Origin: DASRVA01 sp050732935
Lineage (GTDB): Bacteria > Gemmatimonadota > Gemmatimonadetes > JACCXV01 > JAHWKZ01
Direction of reading: 5' to 3'
Length of the DNA stretch: 20,395 nucleotides
Assembly (NCBI GenBank): GCA_050732935.1
Contig: JBOHRW010000174.1
Location: forward strand, 1 to 20,395
Shown: in pieces, positions 9,458 through 17,963 of the stretch
How the letters are laid out: each line of letters starts with the position of its first letter
Numbering within the stretch: position 1 is the stretch's first letter
The notes under the pieces: model-generated
What the model was told of the DNA's origin: nothing
Databases searched by the model: none
Seen by the model: the letters and a program-made list of their open reading frames with translations, nothing else
Translations under genes and position numbers: made by a program

Positions 9458-12313
9458 ATGCGGACCCTCAGCCGCGAACGGCTCGTCTACGCCGGCCTCG
9501 CCTTCGGGGTGGTGTTCGCCTCCTATCTGTGGACACTCGCCCCCACGCTGACCTTCTGGGACGCGGGCGAGTTCATCACGACGGCGAAGATCCTCGGCAT
9601 ACCCCACCCACCCGGGACTCCCCTGTTCGTCATCCTCGGCCATGTCTTCGGTCTGCTTCCGCTCGGGCTTTCGTTCGCCGTCAAGATGAACGTGATGAGC
9701 GCGCTGGTGTCCGCGATCGGCTGCTTCTTCTACTTCCTGGTGCTGGCCTCCGTGATCGGTCGCATGGATCGCGCCAGGGGGTGGGATCTCCCCCCGCGCC
9801 TGGTGAACGCAGGCGCGTTCGCGGCGGTTCTCGTCGGCGCTTGGGGACAGACCCAGTGGTCCAACTCCACCGAGACCGAGGTCTACTCCGTCGCCCTCGC
9901 GACCATCGCCCTCGTCACCTTCCTCGTCTTCTACTGGGCCGACCACCTGGAAGAAGGGAAAGACTGGAACCTGCTCCTGTTGGTCGTCTTCCTGATGGGA
10001 CTGTCGATCGGCAACCACCTCATGGCGCTCCTGGTGATGCCCGCCGTCGTGGTCTACGTCCTGATGACGGTCTGGGACCGCTACCGTGACTATGTCCTGA
10101 GCCTGCTGGTCGGAGCCTTCGGGCTGTACGTGACCGTCATGCGCGGCTTCTCGGTGGACGGGATCCTGATGGGGGAGTCGTTCATCAATCCCGCCGCGCT
10201 GCTGGCCGGGCTGGTCGCGCTCGGCATCGGCCTCTGGTGGATGTCGCGGACCGGGGCGCTCCCCTTCTTCGCGGGCGCGGTGCTGCTCTTCGTCGCCGGG
10301 GCCTCGGTGATCTTCTTCCTCAAGATCCGCGCGGGCCTGGATCCGGCCGTGAACGAGGCCAACCCCGAGACCTGGAAGGAGCTGCTCGCGGTCCTCGCCC
10401 GAAAGCAGTATGCCGTGCGCCCGATCCTGCCGCGCACGGTCGACTTCCTGCGCTTCCAGATCCCGCTCTACTTCGACTACCTGTTCGGGATGGTCGGGCC
10501 GTTCGAGTCGCGGACCCCGGGCCAGTTCGGTCGGCCCTTCCTGTCGATCGTGGTGACGCTCCTGGCCGTGGTCGGATCGGTGTTTCACTTCCGCGCCGAC
10601 CGGCGCACCTGGGTCTACTTCCTGCTCGTCTTCCTGATGACGTCGCTGGGTCTGCTCGTCTACCTGAACTTCCCGCTCGGCAACAGCCAGGCGCTCGACG
10701 TGGCGGGTCTCCCCCGGGAAGTTCGCGAGCGCGACTACTTCTTCGTGGTCTCGTACGTATTTCTCGGGATGTGGGCGGGCGTCGGGGTTTTCGGGCTCCT
10801 GGGCACCTTCCTCCGGAGCGCGGGCCGGCGCGCGCTGGCCCGGCCCGCCTTGGCGGGCGCGACGGTGGCCCTCATGCTGCTTCCGGCCGCCGTCTTCGCG
10901 CTCAACTATCACGAGGCCGACCGCAGCGGGAACTACATCCCCCGCGACTTCGCGTACAACGTCCTGCAGTCGGTGGAGCCGGGAGGGATCCTGTTCACCA
11001 ACGGCGACAACGACACGTTCCCGCTCTGGTACCTGCAGGAGGTGGAGGGCATCCGCCGCGACGTGGCGATCGTGAACCTGGCCCTCATGAACACGACGTG
11101 GTACCTGGAGCAACTCTCGGAGAAGGCCTTCACGGCCGGCAACCCGCCGGAGGTGCTGGACTCTCTTCCACTGGCCGAGCGGCGAATCGAGGTTCCGGAG
11201 CCGGACCGAATGCTCATCGACTACACCGGGCAGCCGGACGATCCGCTGTCGCGGATCGGGATCGTGGTCGACGAGCCGGTGACGATCGACGTAGCGGGGA
11301 TCGAGCTCTCGTTTCCGGCCAACGCGATCCTCCGCCGGCAGGACATCGCCGTGCTCCAGGTGATCCGCAAGAACATGGGGCGCAGGCCGATCTATTTCTC
11401 GGTCACCGTCCCCGACGATGCCAAGGTCGGGCTGCGTGACTATCTCGTGCGTGAGGGAATCGTGGATCGCATCCACGACCGACCCGCCTCGGAACTCGCG
11501 CGCGGGGGCGAGCAGATCGTTCCCATGCAACCCCCCGAGACGGCCTGGATCAACATCCCGCGGACGGACAAGCTGCTGACCGAGGTCTATCTTTACCGGG
11601 GGGTCCAGGACGAGGACGTCTTCAAGGACCCGACGGCGCGCGCCCTGATCGGAAACTATGGCGCGACCTTCCTGCAGCTGGCCTCGGCTTATGCCCGCGT
11701 CGGCGACACCGCCGAGGCGGTCCAGGCGCTCGAGCGCGGTAACGCCATCCTGGGCCGCGATCCGCTCGACGACGCGTACCTGAACAGCCTCATCAACGTC
11801 TTCGCGCTGAGCGGATCGTACCGGCAGCTCGACAGCCTCCTGCTGTCCGCCCAGGAGCGGAGCGGCGGGAGGCTCGACGACCGCCTCTACAAGACGGCCG
11901 CCTACAACGCCGCCGTCGTCGGACACTACGATGTGGCCGACCGGCTGCTCGAGAAATACTTCCGCGAGACCCCGCGCGCGGTCGAGCCGGAGCTGTGGAT
12001 CGAGATGGCGGAGATGGCGCTCTCCAGCGGCGACACCGCCGACGCGATGACGCTGCTCACCCGGGCCATCCGTGTCGATCCTGACAGCCGCCGCGCGTTC
12101 CTGCGCTACATCAATCTGGCCGACGCCATCGGCAACGAGATCCTGACCAAGACGTTCCTGTACCAGTGGGTGCGAACCCACCCGGGTGACACGGCGACGG
12201 CGAGGATCTACGAGCGGTTCCTCGATACCGGCCGCTTCCCCGAGGAGCTGCGCTGGGACAGCATCGTGCAGGGTTCCCCGGCGGCCGTTGACAGCGTCCC
12301 GGTCGGGGAATAA
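9458..12313 (+). CDS. DUF2723 multi-pass membrane protein with C-terminal TPR region
   Basis: The protein has 951 residues. The N-terminal half carries about ten hydrophobic helices and the DUF2723 signature TLTFWDAGEFITTAKILGIPHPPGTPLF (about res 29-56; an acidic pair lies just after the first helix). This family is thought to be GT-C-like, related to protein O-mannosyltransferases, which use lipid-linked sugars at the outer face of the inner membrane. That activity is inferred. The middle (about 480-720) is soluble and contains NGDNDTFPLWYLQEVEGIR, common in these proteins. Residues about 725-940 form helical TPR-like repeats, such as LASAYARVGDTAEAVQALERG and MALSSGDTADAMTLLTRAIRVDP. GGAGG (9441-9445) lies 12 bases before the ATG. 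exbB begins 69 bases after it. The glycan or protein substrate cannot be told. Confidence 0.85.
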   Translation: MRTLSRERLVYAGLAFGVVFASYLWTLAPTLTFWDAGEFITTAKILGIPHPPGTPLFVILGHVFGLLPLGLSFAVKMNVMSALVSAIGCFFYFLVLASVIGRMDRARGWDLPPRLVNAGAFAAVLVGAWGQTQWSNSTETEVYSVALATIALVTFLVFYWADHLEEGKDWNLLLLVVFLMGLSIGNHLMALLVMPAVVVYVLMTVWDRYRDYVLSLLVGAFGLYVTVMRGFSVDGILMGESFINPAALLAGLVALGIGLWWMSRTGALPFFAGAVLLFVAGASVIFFLKIRAGLDPAVNEANPETWKELLAVLARKQYAVRPILPRTVDFLRFQIPLYFDYLFGMVGPFESRTPGQFGRPFLSIVVTLLAVVGSVFHFRADRRTWVYFLLVFLMTSLGLLVYLNFPLGNSQALDVAGLPREVRERDYFFVVSYVFLGMWAGVGVFGLLGTFLRSAGRRALARPALAGATVALMLLPAAVFALNYHEADRSGNYIPRDFAYNVLQSVEPGGILFTNGDNDTFPLWYLQEVEGIRRDVAIVNLALMNTTWYLEQLSEKAFTAGNPPEVLDSLPLAERRIEVPEPDRMLIDYTGQPDDPLSRIGIVVDEPVTIDVAGIELSFPANAILRRQDIAVLQVIRKNMGRRPIYFSVTVPDDAKVGLRDYLVREGIVDRIHDRPASELARGGEQIVPMQPPETAWINIPRTDKLLTEVYLYRGVQDEDVFKDPTARALIGNYGATFLQLASAYARVGDTAEAVQALERGNAILGRDPLDDAYLNSLINVFALSGSYRQLDSLLLSAQERSGGRLDDRLYKTAAYNAAVVGHYDVADRLLEKYFRETPRAVEPELWIEMAEMALSSGDTADAMTLLTRAIRVDPDSRRAFLRYINLADAIGNEILTKTFLYQWVRTHPGDTATARIYERFLDTGRFPEELRWDSIVQGSPAAVDSVPVGE

Positions 12314-12382
12314 ACTGGCCGTGCGGCGGCCGGGAGCGGCTCGACCGGGCAGACCAACCGATCCCTCCATAGAGGAGCGGAC

Positions 12383-13099
12383 GTGACGCTACTGCAGTTC
12401 TTCCGGGACGGCGGCATCTTCATGTATCCCCTCCTGGCCTGCTCGATCCTCGGGCTGGCGGTCATCCTGGTGAAGTTCGTCACGCTGCGTCTGGCCAAGA
12501 TTCGCACCGAGCGCCTGCTCGAGCGGGTGGAGTCGCTCGTCCGGAGCGGCAAGATCGACCAGGCGATCGATCTCTGCGCCAACACCCGCGGGCCGGTGGC
12601 GTCGATCCTGCTGACCGGTCTCCACCTCTACGAGGAAGGCTCGACGACCCGGGCAGAGCAGGCGATCACCCATGCCGGCCGGATCGAAATGGCATTTCTG
12701 GAGAAGGGGCTGGTCGTGCTGGCGACCGTGGCCAACGTAGCCCCGCTGATCGGCTTCCTGGGGACGGTCGCCGGGATGATCATCGCCTTCGGCGCGATCG
12801 AGGAGGCCGGCGCGGTCGAGGCCCAGCTCGTCGCCGGGGGCATCAAGGTCGCCCTCATCACGACCGCGGCCGGACTCATCATCGCGATCCCCGTCAACAT
12901 GGCCCACAACTGGTTCGTCTCGCAGATCGACGGACTCATCGTCGACATGCGGCGCGGCGTCCAGACGATCAACGATGTCCTGTGGCACAGCACGGCGCAG
13001 CCGCCCGCTGCGGGGCGGTCGACACCCGCCGGCGGGTTCCCGGCCGGGCCGATGAGTACGACTCCGAAGGACGAGCCCCCCTCCAGGACGAACCCGTGA
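12383..13099 (+). CDS. exbB: MotA/TolQ/ExbB-type proton channel
   Basis: This inner-membrane channel subunit uses proton flow to energise TonB. It has 238 residues and three hydrophobic helices: about 12-37 (MYPLLACSILGLAVILVKF), 111-135 and 151-173. The second contains GFLGTVAGMI and the third ALITTAAGLIIAIPVN, both conserved pore-lining segments of the family. The start is GTG at 12383, with AGAGGAG at 12371-12377. The C-terminal 30 residues are Pro/Gly-rich. exbD and tonB follow, which favours ExbB over TolQ. The gap to exbD is 37 bases. Confidence 0.92.
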   Translation: MTLLQFFRDGGIFMYPLLACSILGLAVILVKFVTLRLAKIRTERLLERVESLVRSGKIDQAIDLCANTRGPVASILLTGLHLYEEGSTTRAEQAITHAGRIEMAFLEKGLVVLATVANVAPLIGFLGTVAGMIIAFGAIEEAGAVEAQLVAGGIKVALITTAAGLIIAIPVNMAHNWFVSQIDGLIVDMRRGVQTINDVLWHSTAQPPAAGRSTPAGGFPAGPMSTTPKDEPPSRTNP

Positions 13100-13136
13100 G
13101 GACGAACGGTTCATTTGTGAGCGCGGGAGGCTAGGC

Positions 13137-13580
13137 ATGGCGGTTCGCCAGAAGGGGTTCGAGAAGAAGCACAAGTCGGCCAGCGAGATCCCGACGGCTT
13201 CGCTGGCCGACATGGCCTTCCTGCTGCTCATCTTCTTCATGGTTTCCACGGAGTTCCGCAGCGAGGATCCGCGCGACGTGGTCCTTCCCCAGGCGCTGGC
13301 GCAGGAGAAGATCCCCGAGAAGCGGAAGGACATCCAGAACCTCTTCATCGAGGAGGGCGCGGTCTACATCAACGACCAGCGCGTCCCGGTGCCCCAGGTC
13401 TCCGACATCATCCGTCCCATCTTTGCCGAGCACCCCCGGCTGGTGGTGTCGATCCGGGGCGACGTGGACGTGGACTACGAGATCGTCAACGACGTCCAGG
13501 AGGAGCTCCGGGACTCGGGCGCAGTGCGGGTGAACTTCACCACGAACCTGGAGCGCGAGGCTTCACGCCGGGGCCGCTGA
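13137..13580 (+). CDS. exbD: ExbD/TolR biopolymer transport protein
   Basis: This is the ExbB partner that completes the proton path. It has 147 residues, with a short basic cytoplasmic N-terminus. One membrane helix (about 22-39, SLADMAFLLLIFFMVST) carries the essential Asp (D25), followed by a periplasmic domain. The ATG is preceded by GGGAGG. Many Bacteroidota-type loci carry two ExbD copies; here only one is seen. It lies between exbB and tonB, so it serves TonB energisation. Confidence 0.93.
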   Translation: MAVRQKGFEKKHKSASEIPTASLADMAFLLLIFFMVSTEFRSEDPRDVVLPQALAQEKIPEKRKDIQNLFIEEGAVYINDQRVPVPQVSDIIRPIFAEHPRLVVSIRGDVDVDYEIVNDVQEELRDSGAVRVNFTTNLEREASRRGR

Positions 13581-13663
13581 TTCAACCGCGGACCCGCGAC
13601 GCGGGGTTCAGGGTATGAGCACCGGACGGGTGGGCTGTCCCCCGATCCCGTGAGAGGAGGAGC

Positions 13664-14323
13664 ATGGTGGAATCGAAGACCTACACTACCGCGAACAGCC
13701 GGCTGCACAACGAGTACGGCCGCCTGTTCAAGATGTTCACCCTCGCGGCGCTGGTGGTCCACGGGCTGCTGCTCTTCTTCTTCGTGACGCCCCGCGGCGA
13801 GGGCTTCGAGGCGCGCGCGGACGTGCTCGAGGTGATCGACATCCCGCCCGAGATCAAGATCCCGCCGCCGCCGGAGGAGATCGCGCGTCCCGCGACGCCG
13901 GTCATCTCTGAGGAGCCGATTGAGGAGGACATCACGATCGCCGAGACGGAGATCGTGGAGGACCAGCCGGTTCCCGAGGGTCCCCCGCCGATGCCGGAGA
14001 CCGGGGAGGTGGGCAACACCTTCACCTTTACGCCGTATACCGTGAAGCCGAAGTGCAAGACCAACTGCACGTCTGACGACATCCTGCGCCACATCCCGCC
14101 GCTGCTGCAGAAGAGCGGCGTGCAGTGCGACTTGGCGGTGGGCCTCCGGATCGACACCTCGGGCAACGTAACGGCCACCCAGATCCTGAAGCCGAGCGGG
14201 AACCAGGCCTGCGACTCGGCGGCCGAGAAGTGGGCCAAGACGACATCGTGGACGACGGCCTTCAACCGCGACCAGCCGGTCGTCGTCTGGATCTCCCAAC
14301 CCGTCAGCATCACGACCCAGTAG
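13664..14323 (+). CDS. tonB: TonB energy-transducing protein
   Basis: TonB carries energy from ExbB/ExbD to outer-membrane receptors. It has 219 residues. One N-terminal helix (about 24-42) contains His33, matching the conserved His of the TonB membrane anchor. A Pro/Glu-rich periplasmic spacer follows (about 55-115: PPEIKIPPPPEEI and similar), then a TonB C-terminal-like domain (about 140-219; VGLRIDTSGNVTATQILKPSG). Four cysteines (C131, C135, C155, C183) lie in the periplasmic part. Start ATG 13664 follows GAGAGGAGG. The gap after exbD is 83 bases with no clear promoter, and a strong terminator follows 39 bases after the stop. Confidence 0.9.
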   Translation: MVESKTYTTANSRLHNEYGRLFKMFTLAALVVHGLLLFFFVTPRGEGFEARADVLEVIDIPPEIKIPPPPEEIARPATPVISEEPIEEDITIAETEIVEDQPVPEGPPPMPETGEVGNTFTFTPYTVKPKCKTNCTSDDILRHIPPLLQKSGVQCDLAVGLRIDTSGNVTATQILKPSGNQACDSAAEKWAKTTSWTTAFNRDQPVVVWISQPVSITTQ

Positions 14324-14362
14324 GCCCGCCGGGTTACTCGGCCCGCTGGCCGGCAAGTCGAC

Positions 14363-14400
14363 ACGGGCGGGGGCGGCTTGTATCGCCCCCGCCCGTTTTC
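14363..14400 (+). terminator. Intrinsic terminator after tonB
   Basis: A perfect 13-bp stem (14363-14375 with 14384-14396, ACGGGCGGGGGCG and its complement) closes an 8-base loop and runs into TTTTC. It ends the exbB-exbD-tonB unit. Between it and the promoter at 14502 lies about 100 bases of C-rich sequence with nothing recognisable. Confidence 0.9.
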
Positions 14401-14501
14401 TCGTCCGGCTCCTATCCCGGCCACGGCCCACCGGCCCCTGTCCCGCCCGGCACCATCCGACGGCCCCCTGCAGCCAGGCGCCCTTTCCCTGCGGCGACCG
14501 G

Positions 14502-14530
14502 TTGACACGTGCTGCGAGGGGCTCTATAAT
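14502..14530 (+). promoter_or_regulatory. Consensus sigma70 promoter for the receptor gene
   Basis: TTGACA (14502-14507) and TATAAT (14525-14530) both match the consensus perfectly with the ideal 17-base spacer. Transcription would start near 14537. This is the strongest promoter in the window and suggests high expression of the receptor. Confidence 0.92.
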
Positions 14531-14536
14531 GGAACT

Positions 14537-14749
14537 CACAGGCCTGCTCCAGCCACAGCGCCGGTACTTCCAACCTTGGTGAAGGAGGTCGTTTCGTACG
14601 AACTCTGTCTGCCTTTCACGGCGCATTCCGCGCCATCTCAGTCCAGCCAATCACCGGAACGACGCCCCCCGGAATCGGGCGATCTGCGCCTTCGATCCCG
14701 GACGGCGGCGTCCAGGAGTCTTTCCATGAACCCACACGGAGGAAGAGGT
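14537..14749 (+). other. Long 5' leader of the receptor mRNA
   Basis: About 213 bases separate the expected transcription start from the receptor ATG. The leader holds a near-perfect anti-16S match, GAAGGAGGTC (14581-14590), with no ATG, GTG or TTG at a usable distance behind it. A second site, GGAGG (14738-14742), serves the true start. AGGAG (14714-14718) precedes an in-frame ATG at 14726. No known riboswitch is recognised. Confidence 0.55.
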
Positions 14750-17700
14750 ATGCAGCAACCTGGTGTGTCAGCGTTCGCTAGGTTGTCGTTCCTCGTCGCG
14801 GCCGTGCTGATCCTGCTCGTCTCGAGCGGAGGATCGGCGTTCGCGCAGGTGTCGGGCAAGATCCAGGGCACCGTGACCGATAGCGACACGGGTCAGCCCC
14901 TGGTCGGGGCCCAGGTCGTCATCGAGGGCACCAACCAGGGCAACGTCACCAACGAGGACGGCTACTACTTCGTCAACAACGTTCCCGTCGGCATCCAGCA
15001 AGTCGTGGCCCAGTACCTGGGCTACCAGACGCTGAGCCAGGAGGAGCGCATCCTGGCCGGCCAGACGATGACGGTCGACTTCGCGCTCTCGAGCGAGGTG
15101 ATCGCGGCGGGCGAGATCATCGAGGTGGTGCTCGAGCGCGAGCCCCTGGTGGCGCGCGACAACACGATCTCGAAGACCCGCTTCACTGGCGAGGAGGCCC
15201 GCAACCTGCCGGTGGAGAACCTGACCGAGGTGATCGACCTCGGGGCCGGGATCTACCAGGGCCAGGGCGGATTCATCATCCGTGGTGGTCGTGGGACGGA
15301 GTCGGCGGTCTTTGTCGACGGGGCGCTGGTGACGGACTTCACCACGCAGCTCACGAACACCTCGGGGGCGACGTTCGCGGTCGAGGAGGTCGACGTCGTC
15401 ACCGGCGGGTTCACCGCCGAGTTCGGGAACGCCCAGTCTGGCGTCATCAACATCGTGACGCGCGAGGGGGGCCCGGAGTTCCACGGCAACGTCCGCTACA
15501 CCACCGATGGCCGCTACAGCACCGATGGCTACGACCTGGCGGCGATGGCTCAGGGGATCGTTCCCGAGGAGCAGAAGTGCTGCGGGTTCAACTCGCTGCA
15601 GGCCTCGATCGGGGGTCCGATCCTTCCCGATCGGCTGACCTTCTTCGGTTCGATCGATGTGGTGGGTGCGGCCGACTTCGACCCGCGGGCCTCGGGGTTC
15701 AACTCGGCGGTCGGCGAGTTCAACTCGAGCGGCTCGACGGAGACGATCCTTCCCGGGAACCGGAGCGACCGCACGCGAGCGCAGGCCAAGCTGACGGCGT
15801 TCCCGACCGGTACGTCGAAGGTCAGCACGACCTACCTGTACTCGCGTGACCAGGACGAGGGCTATTGCCTAGCCTGCGGGCTGGCGCAGTTCCTGAACAC
15901 GGGCTCGCGGACCAAGACCCACGACGTGATCGTGGGCTACGACCAGCAGATCTTCCAGACGTCGGAGCGGAACCTGAACCTGCAGGTCCGCGGAAACTTC
16001 CACCAGACGAAACTCTTCCAGGGCACGCCGGTCAACGGCACCACGGCGGCCGTCCTGTGCGAGCGGGTCGGGACGGAGCACCCGGAGCTCTGCAACATCG
16101 ATGCGGGCCAGGACGCGTTCGAGGAGGACTTCCTGAACTACCGGATCGATGACGTGGAGTTCTTCTTCGAGGACGCGATCCCCGGGCGTCCGGACCTGGT
16201 CGGCGTGGGCAGCACCCGGGCGACCAATCCCGACGTCATCTTCGGTCATTCGCAGCTCTTCACGACCGAGGGGTTCCAGAACTTCTTCCGGCGGCGGAAC
16301 GAGCGGCGCTACGGAATCCGGGTGGACCTGGACAGCCAGCTCAACCGCGTCCACCGGGTGAAGGTCGGCGGGGAGTACACGTGGATCAACTTCTTCAATG
16401 CCGACTCTCGGTTCACGGACGCCACTTTCGCCGACTTCTTCGACGTGGATCCCCGGGTGGCGGCTGTCTACGCCCAGGACCGCCTCGACTACGGCGACCT
16501 GGTGATCGACCTGGGCCTCAGAGTGGATCGCTGGGATCCGAACACGATGTTCCCCAAGTTCCCGGGCATCGTGAATTGCGATATCTCGGCCTTCTCGCAG
16601 TGCTCCGATCCGGCCACCGAACCTCTGGCCGTGGTGGTGGAGGGCTCGACGCGCACGGAGCTCTCGCCGCGTATCGGGGTGGCGCATCCCATCACCGACG
16701 CGACGCAGGTGCGGCTCTCCTACGGCAAGTTCCATCAGCTGCCGCGGCTGATAGACTACTTCGCCGGTCACACGACCGACTTCCAGGCGGCGGCGCAGAA
16801 CCCGAACATCCTCTACGGGAACCCGAACCTCGATTACGTCGAAACAACGGCGTTCGAGGCCGGGATCACGCATCTGGTCTCCGAGAACCTGGTGCTGGAT
16901 CTGGTGGCCTACAACCGCGACCGTCGGGGCGCCATCCGCGTGGATGTGTTCCAGCCCGGGGAGGTCGTGCCGGGGGACGAGCGGCGGGTGTTCCTGAACG
17001 GGGACAACGGGAACGTGAAGGGTCTGGATGTCACGCTCAGGAAGCGCTACGCGAATTACTTCTCGACCGACGTGGCGTGGTCGCTGCAGTTTGCACGGGG
17101 GACGACCTCGGACCCGACCGAGTTCGCGACCGGCAGCGGGTTCGGGCGGCTGTTCGACCCGCTGTTCCCGGGGCGTCTGCTGACGCCTCCGTCGGAGCTC
17201 TCGGCGGAGTCGTTCGACCGGCTGCACACGTTCAACATTCAGTTCCAGCTGCGGTTCCCCGACGACTTCCAGGAGGGAACCACGGCCGGAACGATCTTCA
17301 AGGACTTCGGCACCTACGTTGTCTACAACGCGCACTCGGGCGAGCCCTTCACACGGCGTTCGCTGACAGGCCAGTTCGAGCCGCTGGAGGACTTGAACGA
17401 AAGCCGGCTGCCGTGGTTCCACCAGGGCGACCTCCGGGTGGTGAAGGGATTTGGCGTGGGTAACGCCCTCGACCTCGAGGTGTTCGCCCAGATCCTGAAC
17501 TTCCTGGATGTCGACAACACGGTGCGCGTCAGCCCGACGAGCGGGCTCCCGGACCGTAACGGCCTGGAGTTCGATCTGTCGCGGAGCCCGGTCATCTCCT
17601 CCACGTTCAAGCTGCCCGATGCGCCGGAGGGTTTCCCGATCGGTCTGGACCAGATCGTGCCGGAGTTTCGCAGCGCATTCGCTCAGCAGGATCTGAACGG

Positions 17701-17863
17701 TGACGGGACGATCACGCTGGAGGAGAGCCAGGAGACCCTGCGTCTGGGCCTGCTCGCCTCGGGCTCGGGAGCTGCGGGTTTCAGCGGCGGCGCCTTTGGC
17801 GACTCGCCGTTCAACTATGGCGAGCCGCGCCAGTACCGCTTTGGCGTCGAGCTTCGGTTCTAG
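14750..17863 (+). CDS. TonB-dependent outer-membrane receptor with regulatory-like N-terminal domain
   Basis: This is a ligand-gated outer-membrane transporter powered by TonB, with 1037 residues. Signal peptide 1-32 ends with SAFA before Gln33. A carboxypeptidase-regulatory-like beta domain follows (about 33-117, GKIQGTVTDSDTGQPLVGAQVVIEG). Next is a TonB-box-like EIIEVVLE, then the plug (about 130-245; GGFIIRGGRGTESAVFVDG, NAQSGVINIVTREGG). The beta-barrel ends in the outer-membrane signature YRFGVELRF with a C-terminal Phe. An EF-hand loop lies at 981-992. I chose ATG 14750, preceded by GGAGG at 7 bases, because it gives a clean signal peptide; ATG 14726 would add 8 residues. It has its own promoter. 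Substrate unknown: no haem, cobalamin or siderophore feature is recognised. Confidence 0.93.
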   Translation: MQQPGVSAFARLSFLVAAVLILLVSSGGSAFAQVSGKIQGTVTDSDTGQPLVGAQVVIEGTNQGNVTNEDGYYFVNNVPVGIQQVVAQYLGYQTLSQEERILAGQTMTVDFALSSEVIAAGEIIEVVLEREPLVARDNTISKTRFTGEEARNLPVENLTEVIDLGAGIYQGQGGFIIRGGRGTESAVFVDGALVTDFTTQLTNTSGATFAVEEVDVVTGGFTAEFGNAQSGVINIVTREGGPEFHGNVRYTTDGRYSTDGYDLAAMAQGIVPEEQKCCGFNSLQASIGGPILPDRLTFFGSIDVVGAADFDPRASGFNSAVGEFNSSGSTETILPGNRSDRTRAQAKLTAFPTGTSKVSTTYLYSRDQDEGYCLACGLAQFLNTGSRTKTHDVIVGYDQQIFQTSERNLNLQVRGNFHQTKLFQGTPVNGTTAAVLCERVGTEHPELCNIDAGQDAFEEDFLNYRIDDVEFFFEDAIPGRPDLVGVGSTRATNPDVIFGHSQLFTTEGFQNFFRRRNERRYGIRVDLDSQLNRVHRVKVGGEYTWINFFNADSRFTDATFADFFDVDPRVAAVYAQDRLDYGDLVIDLGLRVDRWDPNTMFPKFPGIVNCDISAFSQCSDPATEPLAVVVEGSTRTELSPRIGVAHPITDATQVRLSYGKFHQLPRLIDYFAGHTTDFQAAAQNPNILYGNPNLDYVETTAFEAGITHLVSENLVLDLVAYNRDRRGAIRVDVFQPGEVVPGDERRVFLNGDNGNVKGLDVTLRKRYANYFSTDVAWSLQFARGTTSDPTEFATGSGFGRLFDPLFPGRLLTPPSELSAESFDRLHTFNIQFQLRFPDDFQEGTTAGTIFKDFGTYVVYNAHSGEPFTRRSLTGQFEPLEDLNESRLPWFHQGDLRVVKGFGVGNALDLEVFAQILNFLDVDNTVRVSPTSGLPDRNGLEFDLSRSPVISSTFKLPDAPEGFPIGLDQIVPEFRSAFAQQDLNGDGTITLEESQETLRLGLLASGSGAAGFSGGAFGDSPFNYGEPRQYRFGVELRF
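17690..17725 (+). other. EF-hand-like calcium-binding loop in the receptor
   Basis: The encoded loop DLNGDGTITLEE (res 981-992) fits the EF-hand consensus at all key positions: Asp1, Asn3, Asp5, Gly6, Ile8 and Glu12. It lies in the last stretch before the final barrel strand. Calcium binding is inferred. Confidence 0.7.
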
Positions 17864-17896
17864 GCGCGTGACTCTGCGCATGCTAGTCGAAAAGAA

Positions 17897-17945
17897 GGGT
17901 GCCCCCGGTCCCGTCACGGGACCGGGGACACCCATCACGGGACCG
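17897..17945 (+). promoter_or_regulatory. Hairpin with an alternative pairing partner between receptor and secreted protein
   Basis: CCCCGGTCCCG (17903-17913) pairs perfectly with CGGGACCGGGG (17917-17927) around a TCA loop. The stem extends past one mismatch by GGGTG/CACCC (17897-17901, 17929-17933). The right-arm core TCACGGGACCG occurs at 17914-17924 and again at 17935-17945, so the left arm can pair with either copy. No T run follows. It may lower downstream expression, stabilise the receptor mRNA or switch between two folds. Confidence 0.6.
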
Positions 17946-17963
17946 TTCTCATCAGGAGGCTTC

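Noticed and set aside
9299..12370. Very long minus-strand open frame opposite the DUF2723 gene
   Set aside because: It is an antisense shadow caused by high G+C. Its translation is rich in Arg, His, Asp and Gly with no family motif, while the plus strand encodes a clear membrane protein.
14378..14749. Upstream extension of the receptor frame
   Set aside because: It begins inside the tonB terminator and crosses the consensus promoter; the signal peptide and ribosome site place the start at 14750.
17880..17963. In-frame ATG upstream of the secreted-protein gene
   Set aside because: It would translate through the hairpin and push the signal peptide 28 residues inward. The ATG at 17964 has a good ribosome site right before it.
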